DNA of 64,000 nt, taken from Massilia rhizosphaerae. Lineage in GTDB: Bacteria; Pseudomonadota; Gammaproteobacteria; Burkholderiales; Burkholderiaceae_D. Below, piece after piece: positions 35,218 through 43,695 of the stretch. Position 1 is the first letter of the stretch. Every line of letters starts with the position of its first letter. A program made the position numbers and the translations under genes. A model generated the notes under the pieces. It saw only the letters and a program-made list of their open reading frames with translations, was not told where the DNA came from and made no database searches. The DNA is taken from positions 62,001 through 126,000 of the forward strand of contig NZ_JADKYX010000008.1 in NCBI RefSeq assembly GCF_016093545.1, in the 5' to 3' direction.

Positions 35218-35829
35218 GCTTGTTCCTCCGTCCCAAATTGCGGGTCTGTTGCCCGGCTACAACCGATACGGCGCAAGGTGTTTGATCGCGTGCACGGCTC
35301 AGCCCCTTGGCTCAAGCGCACGCCAGGGGCCAAGAGGAAAACTGGCTGGCTTGGAAAACCGGCGAACTGACGGACCTGATGCGCCTTTTTGTCAAAACGA
35401 AGGATCGGAGCAGTGTGGTCTGTGTAGCCGCCGCCTTCGAGTGGCGGAAAGCGGAGCCGAAGCTGCGCTTCACCGGAACGGTGCAGGCGTAGGGCAAGTT
35501 CGCAGATAAGGCCGGCTGTATACATCGTCATATTGTAGCGGCAGCGCATTTCCCCTGGGCCATTTTGTGCCATGGACGTGGTTGGGCTTATCAAGCTGCC
35601 ACTGAACGAACAATACGAGGCGCCAGAATGAAAAATGCCGTTACGTGAACGGCGTTGGATAAAGCCGGAAATGCGGTTGGTGGGGGCGACGCTGGAACGC
35701 CGCCGATGGGGAACGGAGCATGGCTCAGTGCACGAGACTGTTGCTCGCAGAAACTACAATTTTTTGATCCGATACGGCGGGAAAGTTGCTGAGCCAGTTC
35801 AAACTTGGGCTTCGAATGACGAGGCCGCG
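35218..35829. other. Region without a recognisable gene
   Basis: This 612-base stretch lies between the hsdR start and the chemotaxis-like gene's end. Several short frames are present on both strands, but none has family motifs, a ribosome site or plausible composition. It should contain the promoter of the restriction operon and is the probable right-hand edge of the lower-GC island. I saw no tRNA or clear direct repeat marking an attachment site. Confidence 0.5.
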
Positions 35830-36507
35830 TCAGGCCGTCAACGCCCCCGCCAGGGCGCTCTGCACCAATTCGTCGATCTCGCCGGTGACGTCGCTCATCG
35901 TGCTCGCCACCACGGCGAACTCCCTGCCGACGTGGCCGGCGCGCGCGGCAACGACCTGGGCGTTGAAGGCGACCATGCGTGCCTGCCGCGCGATGGTTTT
36001 AATGTCACCCATCAATTCCTGCATCTGCCTGCGCTGCTGGAGCGCATGGCGCTTGGATTGTTCTTCGTACACCAGGGTCAGGGCGTTGAGCACGCTGAGC
36101 AGCGGTGTCGCGCTGCGCACCAGCTCATCGAGCAACGCCGGCGCGCGCCGCGACACCGCGGCGATGGCGTCCAGCGTATTCTCGGCCAATGCGATGAAAT
36201 CGCGGATCATCCGGTCCCCCCGCAGCGTGCCGAAATAGGCGTCATGCAACTGCTGGCAGAAGATGCCCGGCACCCCCTGCTTGCCCTGCACCAGCGTGAT
36301 ATGTGCATCCTTGAACGCCGCCAGCGTTTCACGGGCGGTCTGGTCCGCGCCGTCATGGCCGATCGAGGCCAGTACCGAATACAGCACGACCCGCTGGGAA
36401 GTAAAGCGCCGCCGGCCGGACAGGTTGATCAGGACGCCGAACATGTCGCCGGACAGCTTGGCCTCGGGCTGGGCGACGGACGGGGTGGGAAGGGTTTCTG
36501 CATGCAT
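35830..36507 (-). CDS. Soluble methyl-accepting chemotaxis-like protein
   Basis: The 225-residue protein lacks transmembrane helices. Its C-terminal part (QARMVAFNAQVVAARAGHVG, then REFAVVASTMSDV) is the hairpin-tip region of a chemoreceptor signalling domain, with a helical segment before it. It is much shorter than a full receptor, so it could be a cytoplasmic accessory receptor or sensor. I start at ATG 36507, eight bases after CGGAG; the longer frame has a low-complexity Ala/Ser leader. It is divergent from the NCS1-kinase gene with 183 bases between, so it may belong to the urea regulon. Function is inferred. Confidence 0.7.
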   Translation of the reverse strand: MHAETLPTPSVAQPEAKLSGDMFGVLINLSGRRRFTSQRVVLYSVLASIGHDGADQTARETLAAFKDAHITLVQGKQGVPGIFCQQLHDAYFGTLRGDRMIRDFIALAENTLDAIAAVSRRAPALLDELVRSATPLLSVLNALTLVYEEQSKRHALQQRRQMQELMGDIKTIARQARMVAFNAQVVAARAGHVGREFAVVASTMSDVTGEIDELVQSALAGALTA

Positions 36508-36690
36508 CTTGGGCTCCGATCGAGTCGAATTGACCGCGGCGGCGGCGGCTGATGAAGAGGTTGATGCAGGTTTTATGCCAGCTCGATCGATGGCTGCCAT
36601 ACCGGTGCGTGCCTGGGCAACGGGCCCAATTCTTGCAGCAGCTCGTCCTGGCCCAATTCACGCGCACTCACAACCCAAATGCCCTAGCCC

Positions 36691-39600
36691 ATGCCGGACA
36701 GCGCACCACAACAGTGCAACGCTACCCAGGAAGCGCCACAACGCATCATCAAGATCCGGCGCGACTACAACACCTGGGTGGCCAACGAGACCATCGAAGA
36801 CTATGCGCTGCGGTTTACGCCGCGCGCGTTTCGCAAGTGGTCGGTATTCCGTGTGTCGAACGCGTCGTTCGGGGCGATCTCGTTCCTGGTGCTGGAAGCG
36901 ATCGGCGGCTCGATCGCCGTCACGTACGGCTTCACGAACGCCTTCTGGGCCATCATCGCGGTGGGGATCGTCATCTTCTTCACCGGCCTGCCGATCAGCT
37001 ACTACGCCGCCCGTCACGGCCTGGACATGGACCTGCTGACGCGCGGCGCCGGCTTCGGCTACATCGGCTCGACCATCTCGTCGTTCGTCTACGCCTCGTT
37101 CACCTTCATCCTGTTTGCGCTGGAAGCCGCGATCATGGCGTACGCGCTCAAGCTCGCGCTGGGCATGCCCCTGCACATCGGCTACCTGGTCAGCGCCCTG
37201 ATCGTGATCCCGCTGGTCACGCACGGCGTCACGCTGATCAGCCGTGTCCAGCTGGCCACGCTGCCGGTCTGGATCTGCCTGCAGGTCCTCCCGTTCGCGT
37301 ACATCTTCGCGAAGCGGCCGGACGTGCTGGCGCAGCTGCCGCGATTTTCCGGCCAGTCGTCCACCGCCGGCTTCACGCTGGCCGGATTCGGCGCGGCCAT
37401 GGCCGTCGGCGTGGCGCTCGTCACCCAGATCGGCGAACAAGTCGACTTCCTGAGGTTCATGCCGGAAGAGACGCCGCACAACCGCCTGCGCTGGCACATC
37501 GGCGTGCTGGGCGCTGGGCCCGGATGGATCGTGTTCGGCATGCTCAAGATGCTGGGCGGCGCCCTGCTCGCACTGCTGGCGCTCCGGTCCGGCGTGTCCT
37601 GGGCGGACGCGGTCAATCCCACCCACATGTACCTGGCCGGGTTCCGCCAGGTCTTCGGCGATCCGGCGTTCGCCCTGGCCGTCACCGTGTTCTTCATCGT
37701 CGTCGCCCAAGTGAAGATCAACCTGACCAACGCGTATGCGGGTTCGCTCGCGTGGTCGAATTTCTTCGCGCGGCTGACGCACAGCCATCCCGGCCGCGTG
37801 GTGTGGGCCGTGTTCAACGCGCTCATCGCCGTCCTGCTGATGGAGCTGGACGTGTTCACCGCGCTCGAACACGTGCTCGGCCTGTATGCGAACGTCGCCA
37901 TCGCCTGGATCGCGGCCGTGGTGGCCGACCTCGTCATCAACAAGCCGCTCGGCCTGAGCCCGGCGGGCATCGAATTCCGGCGCGCCTACCTGTACGACAT
38001 CAATCCGGTGGGCGTGGGCGCCATGCTGCTGGCGTCGCTCGCATCGATTTGCGCGTACACGGGCACGCTGGGAACGACGGCGCAAGCCTTGTCTCCGGTC
38101 GTGGCCCTGGCCACCGCGCTGGCCGCCGCGCCGCTGATCGCCTGGCTGACGAAGGGCCGCTATTACATCGCGCGCGCGCCCTCGCCCGCCCACGCGACGC
38201 CGCGCCAGCAGACATGCGTGATCTGCGAGCGCAGCTACGAAGCCGAGGACACGGCGCACTGCCCGGCCTACCAAGGTCCGATCTGCTCGCTGTGCTGCTG
38301 CCTCGATGCGCGCTGCGACGACGTGTGCAAGCCCCACGCCCGCCTGTCGGCCCAGTGGGAGGCGGCCGCGAAAGCGATGCTGCCGCGCGCCGCGTGGCCT
38401 TACCTCACCGGCGGCCTGGCGCATTTCGTGCTGCTCATGCTGGTGATCCTGGCGGTGCTCGCCGCGCTGCTTGCCCTGCTCTACCAGCACGAGGCGGCGC
38501 TGCCCGGCGACGCCGCCAGCCTGGCCCGCCTGCACCTGGCCTTCATCAAGCTGTTCGGCGCGCTGACGCTGGTGAGCGCCATCGCCGCCTGGTGGCTGGT
38601 GCTGACCAGCCAGAGCCGGCGCGTGGCGCAGGAAGAATCGAATCGCCAGACCAGCCTGTTGACGCGCGAGATCGAACTGCACGGCCGCACCGACGCCCAG
38701 CTGCAGCAGGCGAAGCGGGCGGCCGACCAGGCCAACCAGGCCAAGAGCCGCTACGTGGCGGGCCTCAGCCACGAAATCCGCACGCCGCTGAACAGCATCC
38801 TGGGCTATGCGCAGCTGCTCGACAACGACCCGGCCATTCCGGCCCAGCGGCGCCAGGCGATCCAGGTGATTCGCAGCAGCGGCGAGCACCTGCTGTCGCT
38901 GATCGAAGGCACGCTGGACATGGCGCGCATCGAGAGCGGCAAATTCAGTTTCAACATGCAGACGCTCCCGTTCGCGGCGTTCATGGCCCAGCTGGTGCGC
39001 ATGTTCGAGCAGCAGGCGGCCGAGCGCGGGCTGGATTTCCGCTTCGACGTCGACGGCACGCTGGCCGGGCACGTGCTGGCCGACCGCAAGCGCCTCGGCC
39101 AGATCCTCATCAACATCCTCGGCAACGCGTTCAAGTTCACGGAACGCGGCAGCGTCGTGCTGCGCCTGCGCTACCAGCGCGAGACGGCGCTGTTCGAAGT
39201 CGAAGACACCGGACCCGGCATCCAGCCCGACGAACTGGAACGGATCTTCGAGCCGTTCTCGCGCGGCAGCGCCAGCGACCGCGCCGGCACCGGCGGCACG
39301 GGCCTGGGCTTGCCGATCACGAAGGTGCTGACCCAGTTGATGGGCGGCGAGCTGCAGCTGGACAGCGTCCCCGGCAAGGGCACGACGGTGCGCATCCGCC
39401 TGCGCCTGCCGCGCGTCCAGGCGCCGCCGCCGAACGCCGCGGAACAGCGGGACCGGATCGGATTCCAGGGCCCGCCCCGACGCGTGCTGGTGGTCGACAA
39501 CGAAGCGGTCGACCGCGAGATGCTGCGCTGTGCGCTGGCGCCGCTGGGCTTCGTGGTCGAGCAGGCCGGTTCCGGTCCCGAATGCCTGCGGCGCGTCGGC

Positions 39601-40101
39601 GAGCTGGCGCCGGACCTGATCTTGCTGGACCTGGCCATGCCGGGCATCGACGGCTGGGAAGTCGCGCGCCTGATCCGCGACGTGCACCGGTCGCAGGTGC
39701 CGATCGCGATCGTCTCGGCCAACGCGTTCGACAAGGGACAGGAGAATCCGGCCGCCATCCCCGGCGAGGATTTCTTCGTCAAACCGGTCAACGTCAACGA
39801 GCTGCTGGACTGGATCGGCCGCAAGCTGGAACTGACGTGGGTGACGCAGGCCGGCGCCGGCACGGGCCCGGCGCGCGGCGCCGCCGCGATCCCGCCCGCC
39901 GAGCACCTGGACGCCCTGCGCGAACAGCTCAAGCTCGGCTACGTGCGCGGGCTGCAGGCGCGGCTCGACATCATTCGCGCACTGGACCCGGCCTACGCCG
40001 GGTTCTGCGATACCGTGCAGGCGCACGCCAGCCGCTTCGAGCTGGACGTGCTGGCGCGCTTTCTGGAACAGGGAGGACCCGGTGCTACAGCGATGCCTTG
40101 A
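36691..40101 (+). CDS. NCS1 permease fused to hybrid sensor histidine kinase
   Basis: An 1136-residue fusion. Residues about 35-490 form a 12-helix NCS1-type (cytosine/allantoin/uracil) permease, preserving motifs such as GAGFGYIGSTISS and QVKINLTNAYAGSLAWSNFF. A Cys-rich, probably metal-binding module follows (from Cys509, with about ten Cys in 45 residues), then two helices, a coiled coil, the kinase box GLSHEIRTPLNSILGYAQLL with His694, an HATPase domain (NILGNAFKFTE, TGLGLPIT) and a receiver with Asp980. It may sense its substrate by transporting or binding it. Its 3' end overlaps a response regulator gene, and it faces a urt operon and urease, which suggests a urea-related signal. Confidence 0.88.
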   Translation: MPDSAPQQCNATQEAPQRIIKIRRDYNTWVANETIEDYALRFTPRAFRKWSVFRVSNASFGAISFLVLEAIGGSIAVTYGFTNAFWAIIAVGIVIFFTGLPISYYAARHGLDMDLLTRGAGFGYIGSTISSFVYASFTFILFALEAAIMAYALKLALGMPLHIGYLVSALIVIPLVTHGVTLISRVQLATLPVWICLQVLPFAYIFAKRPDVLAQLPRFSGQSSTAGFTLAGFGAAMAVGVALVTQIGEQVDFLRFMPEETPHNRLRWHIGVLGAGPGWIVFGMLKMLGGALLALLALRSGVSWADAVNPTHMYLAGFRQVFGDPAFALAVTVFFIVVAQVKINLTNAYAGSLAWSNFFARLTHSHPGRVVWAVFNALIAVLLMELDVFTALEHVLGLYANVAIAWIAAVVADLVINKPLGLSPAGIEFRRAYLYDINPVGVGAMLLASLASICAYTGTLGTTAQALSPVVALATALAAAPLIAWLTKGRYYIARAPSPAHATPRQQTCVICERSYEAEDTAHCPAYQGPICSLCCCLDARCDDVCKPHARLSAQWEAAAKAMLPRAAWPYLTGGLAHFVLLMLVILAVLAALLALLYQHEAALPGDAASLARLHLAFIKLFGALTLVSAIAAWWLVLTSQSRRVAQEESNRQTSLLTREIELHGRTDAQLQQAKRAADQANQAKSRYVAGLSHEIRTPLNSILGYAQLLDNDPAIPAQRRQAIQVIRSSGEHLLSLIEGTLDMARIESGKFSFNMQTLPFAAFMAQLVRMFEQQAAERGLDFRFDVDGTLAGHVLADRKRLGQILINILGNAFKFTERGSVVLRLRYQRETALFEVEDTGPGIQPDELERIFEPFSRGSASDRAGTGGTGLGLPITKVLTQLMGGELQLDSVPGKGTTVRIRLRLPRVQAPPPNAAEQRDRIGFQGPPRRVLVVDNEAVDREMLRCALAPLGFVVEQAGSGPECLRRVGELAPDLILLDLAMPGIDGWEVARLIRDVHRSQVPIAIVSANAFDKGQENPAAIPGEDFFVKPVNVNELLDWIGRKLELTWVTQAGAGTGPARGAAAIPPAEHLDALREQLKLGYVRGLQARLDIIRALDPAYAGFCDTVQAHASRFELDVLARFLEQGGPGATAMP

Positions 40102-41035
40102 AGGGCAAGTGATTCTCATCGTGGACGACGTGCCGCAAAACCTCGCGGTCCTGCACGATACGCTCGACGAATCGGGCTACACGGTATTGGTGGCGAACAG
40201 CGGCGCGGCCGCGCTGGAGCGCATCGAACAGGTCGTCCCCGACGTGATCCTGCTCGACGCGGTCATGCCGGGCATGGACGGGTTCGAAGTCTGCCGCCGC
40301 CTGCGCGCCATGCCCCGGCTGCGCCAGCTGCCGATCATCTTCATGACCGGCCTGACCGACAGCGAACACGTGGTGGCGGCATTCGCGGCGGGCGGCACGG
40401 ATTACGTCACCAAGCCGGTGCGGCAAAGCGAAGTCCTGGCGCGCATCCAGTCGCACCTGCGCGCCGCGCGGCTGATGCAGCAGGCCAGCAGCGCGCTGGA
40501 CGCCTTCGGCCACGCCGTGTGCGCGGTGGTGCCGGGGAGCGGCCGCATCATCTGGCAGACGCCGCTGGCGCGCCAATGGATGGATGCCTACCTGGCCGGT
40601 CCCGAGCAGCCGGACCGCGACGCCGCGAACGCGAGCCTGGCCGCCTGGCTCGCCGCGCTGCCGCGCAGCCCCGGCGTCGTTCTCACCATCGCCCTGCCGA
40701 CGCGCCGGCTCCTGTTCAGCGTGGCCGACATGCGCGACCCGCAGCAGTGGACCGTGGTCCTGCGCGAAGAATCGGACACCGCCCAGGTCGAACGCCTGTC
40801 GTCCCTGCTGCGCCTGACCCGGCGCGAAGCCGAGGTGCTGCACTGGGTCGTCATGGGCAAGACCAACCGCGACATCGGCGACATCCTCGGCATGAGCCCG
40901 CGCACCGTCAACAAGCACCTCGAACACGTGTTCGACAAGCTGGGCGTGGAGACCCGCACCGCGGCGGCGGCGCAGGCCATGAACCGCCTGCGCACGGCCG
41001 GCCAGGACGGCGCCGGACCGCTGCTGGCCGCCTGA
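40082..41035 (+). CDS. REC-LuxR response regulator paired with the NCS1-kinase
   Basis: A 317-residue regulator. The receiver (about 8-130) has the acidic Asp15/Asp16 pair, phospho-acceptor in ILLDAVMPGMDG and a TKPV lysine. A middle PAS-like segment (ALDAFGHAVCAVV) precedes a C-terminal LuxR-type HTH (LTRREAEVLHWVVMGKTNRD, MSPRTVNKHLEHVFDKLGV). It starts at GTG 40082 inside the end of the kinase gene, with GGGAGG upstream. The pair is convergent with urtE. It is the obvious candidate to control porin-urt and ure promoters at 47.8-48.1 kb. Confidence 0.88.
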   Translation: MLQRCLEGQVILIVDDVPQNLAVLHDTLDESGYTVLVANSGAAALERIEQVVPDVILLDAVMPGMDGFEVCRRLRAMPRLRQLPIIFMTGLTDSEHVVAAFAAGGTDYVTKPVRQSEVLARIQSHLRAARLMQQASSALDAFGHAVCAVVPGSGRIIWQTPLARQWMDAYLAGPEQPDRDAANASLAAWLAALPRSPGVVLTIALPTRRLLFSVADMRDPQQWTVVLREESDTAQVERLSSLLRLTRREAEVLHWVVMGKTNRDIGDILGMSPRTVNKHLEHVFDKLGVETRTAAAAQAMNRLRTAGQDGAGPLLAA

Positions 41036-41061
41036 CGCCGGGCGCTTGCCTACACCTGCAC

Positions 41062-41760
41062 CTACACCGACAGGTGGCGCCGCACCTCCGGCGTGTCCAT
41101 CTGCGCCGCCGCGCCCGTGGCCACCACTTCGCCGCGCGACAGCACCACGAAGCGGTCGGCCAGCGCGCGCGCGAAGTCGAAGTACTGCTCGCACAGCAGG
41201 ATCGCCATGTCGCCGCGTTCGCGCAGCATGCGGATCACGCGCTCGATGTCCTTGATGATGGAAGGCTGGATGCCTTCGGTGGGCTCGTCCAGGATGATCA
41301 GGCGCGGCCTGGAGAGCAGCGCGCGCGCGATCGCCAGCTGTTGCTGCTGCCCGCCGGACAGGTCGCCGCCGCGCCGTCCGAGCATGTCCCGCAGCACCGG
41401 GAACAGTTCGTACACCTCGCCGCGCACCTGCGACGCTTCGCGCGCCGGCAGGCTCGCCATCCCCATCAGCAGGTTTTCCTCGACCGTCAGGCGGGCGAAG
41501 ATGTCGCGTCCTTGCGGCACGTAGGCGATGCCGCCGCGCGAGCGCTGGTGGGGCTTGAGGCGCGTGATGTCGCGCCCGTCCAGCGCCACCGAACCGGATG
41601 CGACCGGCAGCACGCCCATCAGGCACTTGAGCAGCGTGGTCTTGCCCACCCCGTTGCGGCCCAGCAGCGTCAGGCATTCGCCGCGGTGCAGTTCCAGCGA
41701 CACCCCGCGCAGCGTGTGCGACGAGCCGTAATATTGATTGAGTTGTTCGACTTTCAGCAT
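41062..41760 (-). CDS. urtE: Urea ABC transporter ATPase UrtE
   Basis: A 232-residue ABC ATPase of the branched-chain-amino-acid/urea family. Walker A GRNGVGKTTL, Q-loop YVPQGRDIF, signature LSGGQQQQLAIARAL and Walker B LIILDEPTEGIQPS are all intact; EGIQPSII is characteristic of UrtE. It pairs with UrtD to power high-affinity urea uptake. It is the last gene of the operon, four bases after urtD, and faces the response regulator. Confidence 0.95.
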   Translation of the reverse strand: MLKVEQLNQYYGSSHTLRGVSLELHRGECLTLLGRNGVGKTTLLKCLMGVLPVASGSVALDGRDITRLKPHQRSRGGIAYVPQGRDIFARLTVEENLLMGMASLPAREASQVRGEVYELFPVLRDMLGRRGGDLSGGQQQQLAIARALLSRPRLIILDEPTEGIQPSIIKDIERVIRMLRERGDMAILLCEQYFDFARALADRFVVLSRGEVVATGAAAQMDTPEVRRHLSV

Positions 41761-41764
41761 GGCG

Positions 41765-42550
41765 TTACCGTCCCAGGTAGACTTCGATGACCCGCTCGTC
41801 CTGCCGCACCTGGTCCATCCGGCCCTCGGCCAGCACCGCCCCCTCGTGCAGCACCGTCACCTTGTCCTGGCGGGCGATCTCGGCGACGAATCCCATGTCA
41901 TGCTCGACCACGACGATCGAGTGCTTGCCGCGCAATTCGTTCAGGAGCTCCGCGGTGCGTTCGGTCTCGGCGTCGGACATGCCGGCCACCGGCTCGTCCA
42001 GCAGGATCAGCTGCGGCTCCTGCATCAGCAGCATGCCGATCTCGAGCCACTGCTTCTGGCCGTGCGACAGCAGCCCCGCGGGGCGCCGGGCCTGGTCGTG
42101 CAGCCGGATCAGGCGCAGCACGGCGTCGATGCGCTCGTCCTGTTGCGCACTGCGGCGCGCGAACAAGGTCGGCCAGATCCGCTTGTCGGCTTTCATGGCC
42201 AGCTCGAGGTTGTCGAACACCGTGTGATGCTCGAACACGGTCGGACGCTGGAACTTGCGGCCGATGCCGGCGTGGGCGATCTCGTATTCGGTCATCGCCG
42301 CCAGGTCGTGCGACTGGCCGAAAAAGACCGAGCCGCCGCTCGGCCGCGTCTTGCCGGTGATGACGTCCATCATCGTGGTCTTGCCCGCGCCGTTCGGCCC
42401 GATGATGCAGCGCAGCTCCCCGACCGAGATGTCGAGATTGAGCTTGTTGAGCGCCTTGAATCCGTCGAACGACACCGTGACGTCTTCCAGGTACAGGATG
42501 ACGCCGTGGCGGGTATCGACCGCGTCGTCCTGCTTGAGTACCGTGCTCAT
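41765..42550 (-). CDS. urtD: Urea ABC transporter ATPase UrtD
   Basis: A 261-residue ABC ATPase. Walker A is GPNGAGKTT, and the signature motif reads LLSHGQKQWLEIGMLL, the departure from LSGGQ that typifies UrtD. Walker B LILLDEPVAGMSDAE is intact. Its ATG overlaps the urtC stop as ATGA, with AAGGAGG upstream, so translation is coupled. Confidence 0.95.
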   Translation of the reverse strand: MSTVLKQDDAVDTRHGVILYLEDVTVSFDGFKALNKLNLDISVGELRCIIGPNGAGKTTMMDVITGKTRPSGGSVFFGQSHDLAAMTEYEIAHAGIGRKFQRPTVFEHHTVFDNLELAMKADKRIWPTLFARRSAQQDERIDAVLRLIRLHDQARRPAGLLSHGQKQWLEIGMLLMQEPQLILLDEPVAGMSDAETERTAELLNELRGKHSIVVVEHDMGFVAEIARQDKVTVLHEGAVLAEGRMDQVRQDERVIEVYLGR

Positions 42551-43695
42551 GCCGCCTCCTTGCCGCGTTGCGCGGATTCCGCCGGGGCGCCGGACGCCGG
42601 CGCGGCCGCGCGCCGCCGGCGCATCCGCCACAGCGCTTCGAAGGCGCCCGTCATCCCCTTCTGCATGAACAGGGTCACGCCGATGAAGATCAGTCCGAGC
42701 ACGAACAGCCACAGGTCGGGGAACGCCGCCGTGAACCAGCTTTTCAGGCCGTTGACGGCAAACGCCCCGAGGATCGGTCCGACCAGCGTCCCGCGCCCGC
42801 CGACCGCGGCCCACACCACCATTTCGATGGAGTTCGCCGGCGACATCTCGGACGGGTTGATGATGCCCACCTGCGGCACATACAGGGCCCCGGCCAGTCC
42901 GCACAACATGGCCGACACCGTCCAGACGAACAGCTTGAACCACAGCGGGTCGTAGCCGATGAACATCAGCCGCGCTTCGGAATCGCGCACCGCCTGCAGC
43001 ACCCGGCCCAGGCGCGACGTCACCAGCGCCCGGCACAGCAGCAGGGCCGCCAGCAGCACGGCCAGCGTCGCCAGGTACAGGGCCGCCTTGGTTTGCGGCG
43101 TGGTGATGCCGTAGCCGAGGATGCGCTTGAAGTCGGTGAAGCCGTTGTTGCCGCCGAAGCCCGTGTCGTTCCGGAAGAACAGCAGCATGAACGCATAGGT
43201 CAGCGCCTGCGTGATGATGGAAAAGTACACGCCCTTGATGCGCGACCGGAATGCGAAGTAGCCGAACACGAAGGCCAGCAGGCCGGGCGCCGCCACCGCC
43301 AGCAGCATGCAGTAGCCGAAGCTGTCGGTGAACGACCAGAACCACGGATAGGCCTTCCAGTCGAGGAAGACCATGAAGTCCGGCAGCGTGCTCTGATACA
43401 CGCCGTCGCGGCCGATCGCGCGCATCAGGTACATGCCGTGCGCGTACGCGCCGAGCGCGAAGAACAGGCCATGGCCGAGCGACAGGATGCCGGTATAGCC
43501 CCACACCAGGTCCAGCGCCAGCGCGGCCAGCGCGTAGCACATGAATTTGCCGCCCAGCGCGACGATCCAGGCCGGGACGTGCAGCGCCTGGCCGGGCGCG
43601 AACGCGAGATTCAGCAGCGGCAGCATGGCCAGCACCACGGCGCAGGCCAGGATCGCGCTCCACGCGCGGCCCGAGAACAGCGATTGCGCTTTCAT
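42547..43695 (-). CDS. urtC: Urea ABC transporter permease UrtC
   Basis: A 382-residue inner-membrane permease of the LivM type with about ten helices. It shows the family's GYTGILSLGHGLFFALGAYAH motif, FRSRIKGVYFSIITQALTYA and the EAA-like loop DSEARLMFIGYDPLWFKLFV. Start and stop overlap urtB and urtD by 4 bases each. It combines with UrtB as the transmembrane channel for urea. Confidence 0.94.
   Translation of the reverse strand: MKAQSLFSGRAWSAILACAVVLAMLPLLNLAFAPGQALHVPAWIVALGGKFMCYALAALALDLVWGYTGILSLGHGLFFALGAYAHGMYLMRAIGRDGVYQSTLPDFMVFLDWKAYPWFWSFTDSFGYCMLLAVAAPGLLAFVFGYFAFRSRIKGVYFSIITQALTYAFMLLFFRNDTGFGGNNGFTDFKRILGYGITTPQTKAALYLATLAVLLAALLLCRALVTSRLGRVLQAVRDSEARLMFIGYDPLWFKLFVWTVSAMLCGLAGALYVPQVGIINPSEMSPANSIEMVVWAAVGGRGTLVGPILGAFAVNGLKSWFTAAFPDLWLFVLGLIFIGVTLFMQKGMTGAFEALWRMRRRRAAAPASGAPAESAQRGKEAA

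Noticed and set aside
35214..35594. 126-aa minus-strand frame upstream of hsdR
   Set aside because: No family signature, no ribosome site and overlapping equally plausible frames on the plus strand.
27113..35829. tRNA-flanked genomic island with attachment repeats
   Set aside because: Composition suggests an island, but I found neither a tRNA gene, an integrase nor matching end repeats.
36658..40119. 1153-aa minus-strand frame over the NCS1-kinase
   Set aside because: Antisense shadow; the plus frame has complete permease, kinase and receiver motifs.
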